Shown here in pieces: positions 38,666 through 41,187 of a stretch of 41,187 nt of DNA. Position numbers and translations under genes: made by a program. Positions within the stretch are counted from its first letter, which is position 1. The number at the start of each line of letters is the position of its first letter. Source of the DNA: Clostridium sp. LS. Its GTDB lineage: Bacteria; Bacillota; Clostridia; Clostridiales; Clostridiaceae. A model generated the notes under the pieces. That model searched no databases. It was given only the letters and a program-made list of their open reading frames with translations, and was not told where the DNA came from. The DNA is taken from contig NZ_AUUU01000091.1 of the NCBI RefSeq assembly GCF_002760435.1, positions 1-41,187 of the forward strand. The letters run 5' to 3'.

Positions 38666-38735
38666 AATTGTAAATATAGAAATAGTGATTAAATTAATTT
38701 ATAAAAATAATCGCTAATTTTATTATTTTACAATT
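38666..38735 (+). promoter_or_regulatory. long hairpin between the Shine-Dalgarno and the start codon
   Basis: The outer 9-bp stem is AATTGTAAA (38666-38674) with TTTACAATT (38727-38735). The inner 9-bp stem is TAGTGATTA (38683-38691) with TAATCGCTA (38708-38716), one G-U. Between them lies a partly paired A/T stretch, and the loop is 16 bases. Folded, only 3 bases (5' side) and 7 bases (3' side) remain between the Shine-Dalgarno and ATG 38743, a spacing of about 10. The structure is seen; a role in translation is inferred. Confidence 0.65.
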
Positions 38736-38742
38736 AATAAAT

Positions 38743-39504
38743 ATGAGTAAAGGCTTTACAAAAAAATATGAAATACATTATTATGAGGTAAATTCTCAAT
38801 TAAGATGTAAGTTATCATCAATAATTGATTTTATTTGCGATGTTGGAACTCAGCAATCAGAATATCTTGGTGGAGGAATTGAGTATTGCACAAAAAATAA
38901 TTGTGCGTGGGTATTTTACAAGTATGATATTAAAATGTACAGATATCCAATGTTTGGTGAAAACATAAGCGTCACAACTCAGCCAGTAGGTTTTAAAAAA
39001 TTCTATGGGTTGAGAAAATATTTTATCATGGATGAAGAAAATAATCTTATTGGAGAGGCTTTAGCACTATTTTTCCTAATTGATATAGAGAAGAGAAGGC
39101 CTATGAGAATACAAAAGGAACAGTATGATATTTACGGTGTAGATGGTGATGTAGATTATGATATAAGTATGGATAAAGTGGAAAGAGTTGATGAGGAGCA
39201 GTATATAAAGGAATTTAATATTAGATATAGTGATATTGACTCAAATAATCATGTTAATAATGTCAAATATGTTGAATGGGCAATTGAAGCTGTACCACTT
39301 GATGTTGTTAATAATTATGTTCTTAGAAGAATTAAAGTAACCTTTGAGAAAGAAACTAAATACGGGGATACAATATCATCAGTTGCTACTGTAAGGGAGT
39401 CTGATGAAAAAAAATTAAAATCATATCATACTATAAGAAATGGTGAAGGAACTTTGGTTACATTATTAGAAGCAGATTGGGAGAAATTGAAGAATCAATT
39501 ATAA
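38743..39504 (+). CDS. acyl-ACP thioesterase
   Basis: Releases fatty acids from acyl carrier protein. It has 253 residues and two hot-dog folds. The N-terminal fold begins KKYEIHYYEVNSQLRCKLSSIIDFICDVGTQQSEYLG. The second holds RYSDIDSNNHVNNVKYVEW, matching the Asn-His-containing active-site block of the FatA-like bacterial family. ATG 38743 is the first usable start after an in-frame stop at 38695. It lacks a local ribosome site, so its translation seems to depend on the structured leader above. Confidence 0.9.
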   Translation: MSKGFTKKYEIHYYEVNSQLRCKLSSIIDFICDVGTQQSEYLGGGIEYCTKNNCAWVFYKYDIKMYRYPMFGENISVTTQPVGFKKFYGLRKYFIMDEENNLIGEALALFFLIDIEKRRPMRIQKEQYDIYGVDGDVDYDISMDKVERVDEEQYIKEFNIRYSDIDSNNHVNNVKYVEWAIEAVPLDVVNNYVLRRIKVTFEKETKYGDTISSVATVRESDEKKLKSYHTIRNGEGTLVTLLEADWEKLKNQL

Positions 39505-39512
39505 TAAAAAGG

Positions 39513-39555
39513 ACAGTCACAAACTTAAAATTAATTATATTTTGTGACTGTTTTT
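39513..39555. terminator. bidirectional terminator
   Basis: ACAGTCACAAA (39513-39523) pairs with TTTGTGACTGT (39541-39551) over 11 bp, with A-rich sequence before and TTTTT after. It serves both the thioesterase gene and the convergent flavoprotein gene. Confidence 0.88.
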
Positions 39556-39574
39556 ACATTGTCTAGGTTAATAT

Positions 39575-40819
39575 TTACCTATTAGCTACGGATTTTGCAG
39601 CTAAGTATCCAGAACTCCATGCCCATTGAAGATTAAAACCGCCACAGTCCCCGTGGACATCTAAAATTTCTCCACAAAAATAAAGATTTTTAACTAGCTT
39701 AGATTCTAAGGTTAGATTGTTTACCTCATGAGTATTAACTCCACCAACAGTAACTTGAGCATTTGAAAAACCATTAGTATCTATACAAGTAAAATCCCAT
39801 TTTTTAAGTTTACCAATTAGGGCATTAATGTGTTTCCAATCAATATTACTACAGGGCATATGTATGTCTTTAATTCCAACATCTTTTAAAAGTGTAGGAA
39901 TTAATTTTTTATTTATAACTCCAATTAATGCAGAAGACACGTCCCTATAACTAAATAAAGAGAAATGTGTCGATAAGAAATTTTGTACATCTTCTTCGCT
40001 TTCATATGGGAACAAATCGAGCCTTATATTTACCTTTGAATTATTATGAAGGGCTTTAGAAGCATAATATGATAACTGCATTATAGGAGGACCTGAAATA
40101 CCATAGTCGGTAAATAATATTTCGCCAGTATCTGTTCTTACGGTTTCATTATCAATCAAAATTGAAGCAGATCCATCAAATTTAATCCCAGATAGAGCTT
40201 TTAGGTAAGGATAATCTAGTTTTAATTGAACAATGCCAGGAAGAGTATCTATAATGCTATGACCTAAAGATTTACATAGTTTATATGAAGAACCATCAGA
40301 TCCAGTCTTAGCAGCAGATTTACCACCACAACTTAAAATAAGTTTGCTACAGGAAAAATTTTTATATTCATCGTTATTGCTAGATAAAATAAAATTATTT
40401 TTTTTGTTTATAGAATTAATTTTACAATTTGTATATAAAGGAATTTTTCTATCATCTAACGCCATTCTAAATATATCTATTACAGAAGAGGCTTGAAGAG
40501 ATTTTGGGTACATTTTACCATTTTCTAATTCAATTAAAGGTAAACCAAGGGAGAAAAACATGTTTTCAGTATCTTTTACTGTAAATCGATTTAATGCTTC
40601 TTGAAAAAAGGTATTATTTTCACTATGAAAGCAACTGTACGGATAAGAGATTTTTGTATTAGAAATATTGCATCGTCCATTTCCGGTAACAAGAATTTTC
40701 TTTCCAATTCTATCATTTCCTTCTACAATGGCTACGTCAATCCCAAAATCTTTTGCCACAATAGCGGCCATCAATCCAGATGCCCCGCCACCAACAACAA
40801 TTAAATCATGATAAATCAT
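39575..40819 (-). CDS. BaiN/RdsA-family NAD(P)/FAD-dependent oxidoreductase (HI0933-like)
   Basis: 414 residues. The N-terminal FAD-binding fold is VVGGGASGLMAAIVAKDFG, followed by KKILVTGNGRCNISN. The end has FCGEILDVHGDCGGFNLQWAWSSGYLA, typical of the HI0933/YhiN/BaiN group. The family includes a bile-acid-related reductase (BaiN), but most members have no assigned substrate, so I do not name one. RBS: GGAGTGACTGAGAAATG region. Head-on to replication. Confidence 0.9.
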   Translation of the reverse strand: MIYHDLIVVGGGASGLMAAIVAKDFGIDVAIVEGNDRIGKKILVTGNGRCNISNTKISYPYSCFHSENNTFFQEALNRFTVKDTENMFFSLGLPLIELENGKMYPKSLQASSVIDIFRMALDDRKIPLYTNCKINSINKKNNFILSSNNDEYKNFSCSKLILSCGGKSAAKTGSDGSSYKLCKSLGHSIIDTLPGIVQLKLDYPYLKALSGIKFDGSASILIDNETVRTDTGEILFTDYGISGPPIMQLSYYASKALHNNSKVNIRLDLFPYESEEDVQNFLSTHFSLFSYRDVSSALIGVINKKLIPTLLKDVGIKDIHMPCSNIDWKHINALIGKLKKWDFTCIDTNGFSNAQVTVGGVNTHEVNNLTLESKLVKNLYFCGEILDVHGDCGGFNLQWAWSSGYLAAKSVANR

Positions 40820-41025
40820 TTCTCAGTCACTCCTCACTTTAGTAATAAATAGATTTTATCATAGTAGTTATCATGTTAAAAGAATCAATAATGAAAGTTA
40901 ATTATTAATCAGTTTCTTTAATTTTATTATTAACAAAAAAATCAGTTAAAATAGCTCTTAGGTATTGAACAATGGTTATAAAAATTAATTAATTGCGTAA
41001 AAAATAAAAAAAATGAAAAAATGTG

Positions 41026-41054
41026 TTGACACACAATCTAATTTTAGGTATTAT
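41026..41054 (+). promoter_or_regulatory. sigma-A promoter for tRNA-Glu
   Basis: TTGACA (41026-41031), a 17-base spacer, TATTAT (41049-41054). The tRNA starts 78 bases further on. The rest of the 40820-41131 gap is AT-rich and shows nothing else I can support. Confidence 0.8.
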
Positions 41055-41131
41055 AGTCTATGTGGTCAGCAGCTTGAATAACTCAAGGACACTTAGTTAA
41101 GACATTTAAGCAAAAGACAATACAGTAGCAT

Positions 41132-41187
41132 GGCTCCTTGGTCAAGCGGTTAAGACACCACCCTTTCACGGTGGTAACAGGGGTTCG
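41132..41187 (+). tRNA. tRNA-Glu (TTC), 3' end cut by the window edge
   Basis: GGCTCCT, D-arm TGGTCAAGCGGTTAAGACA, then anticodon stem CCACC (41158-41162), loop CTTTCAC with anticodon TTC (41165-41167), stem GGTGG, and the start of the T arm (GGGGTTCG). The sequence matches Firmicute tRNA-Glu closely. The last 20 or so bases, including the 3' half of the acceptor stem, lie outside the window. Confidence 0.95.

Overview
This AT-rich window covers the replication-origin region of a Clostridium chromosome (inferred: Clostridium sensu stricto, near C. beijerinckii or C. butyricum). The inference rests on the gene order dnaA-dnaN-yaaA-recF-remB-gyrB-gyrA, on spore-former genes (yyaC, lonC, remB), and on an L34 protein with the [10 protein letters not shown] start. 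No cloning or phage backbone is seen.

Layout. Bases 1-120 hold a minus-strand promoter and boxA-like leader that look like the start of an rRNA operon lying off the left edge. Bases 413-9240 are the minus-strand replication operon, reading dnaA, dnaN, yaaA, recF, remB, gyrB, gyrA. oriC is bipartite. One DnaA-box cluster lies downstream of dnaA (7697-7893) and carries a DnaA-trio unwinding element. The other lies upstream (9485-9626). Bases 9739-19476 run rightward from the origin: rpmH, rnpA, yidD, yidC, jag, mnmE, mnmG, rsmG, noc, parA, parB and a DUF4446 gene. Two parS sites are present, one touching the parB stop codon and one at 21384.

Bases 19477-21546 look empty but contain two decayed mobile elements in plus orientation: an IS1182-type transposase relic, followed by a group II intron relic with a broken reverse transcriptase. 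A minus-strand group follows (yyaC, cysteine desulfurase, LysE-type exporter), then plus-strand DUF3343, MscS and DUF951 genes. After that comes rpsF-ssb-rpsR, a MazG-like gene, gdpP, rplI, lonC and dnaB. The last part (33-41 kb) is a mixed set: proC, malic enzyme, purA, DUF1858, acyl-ACP thioesterase, a BaiN-type flavoprotein, two poorly characterised minus-strand proteins, and a truncated tRNA-Glu at the right edge.

The genes mostly serve initiation and elongation of replication, origin segregation, translation and tRNA modification, membrane protein insertion and c-di-AMP turnover.

The observations most worth follow-up are: (1) five DnaA boxes in one orientation at 25-26 bp spacing at 35253-35364, about 26 kb from oriC, which could be a DnaA titration or regulatory locus; (2) two genes (acyl-ACP thioesterase and yaaA) whose Shine-Dalgarno sequence is separated from the start codon by a hairpin that would bring the two to normal spacing when folded; (3) the group II intron and IS1182 relics; (4) a structured intergenic segment with competing stems upstream of parA; (5) a divergent Hsp20-like small protein.
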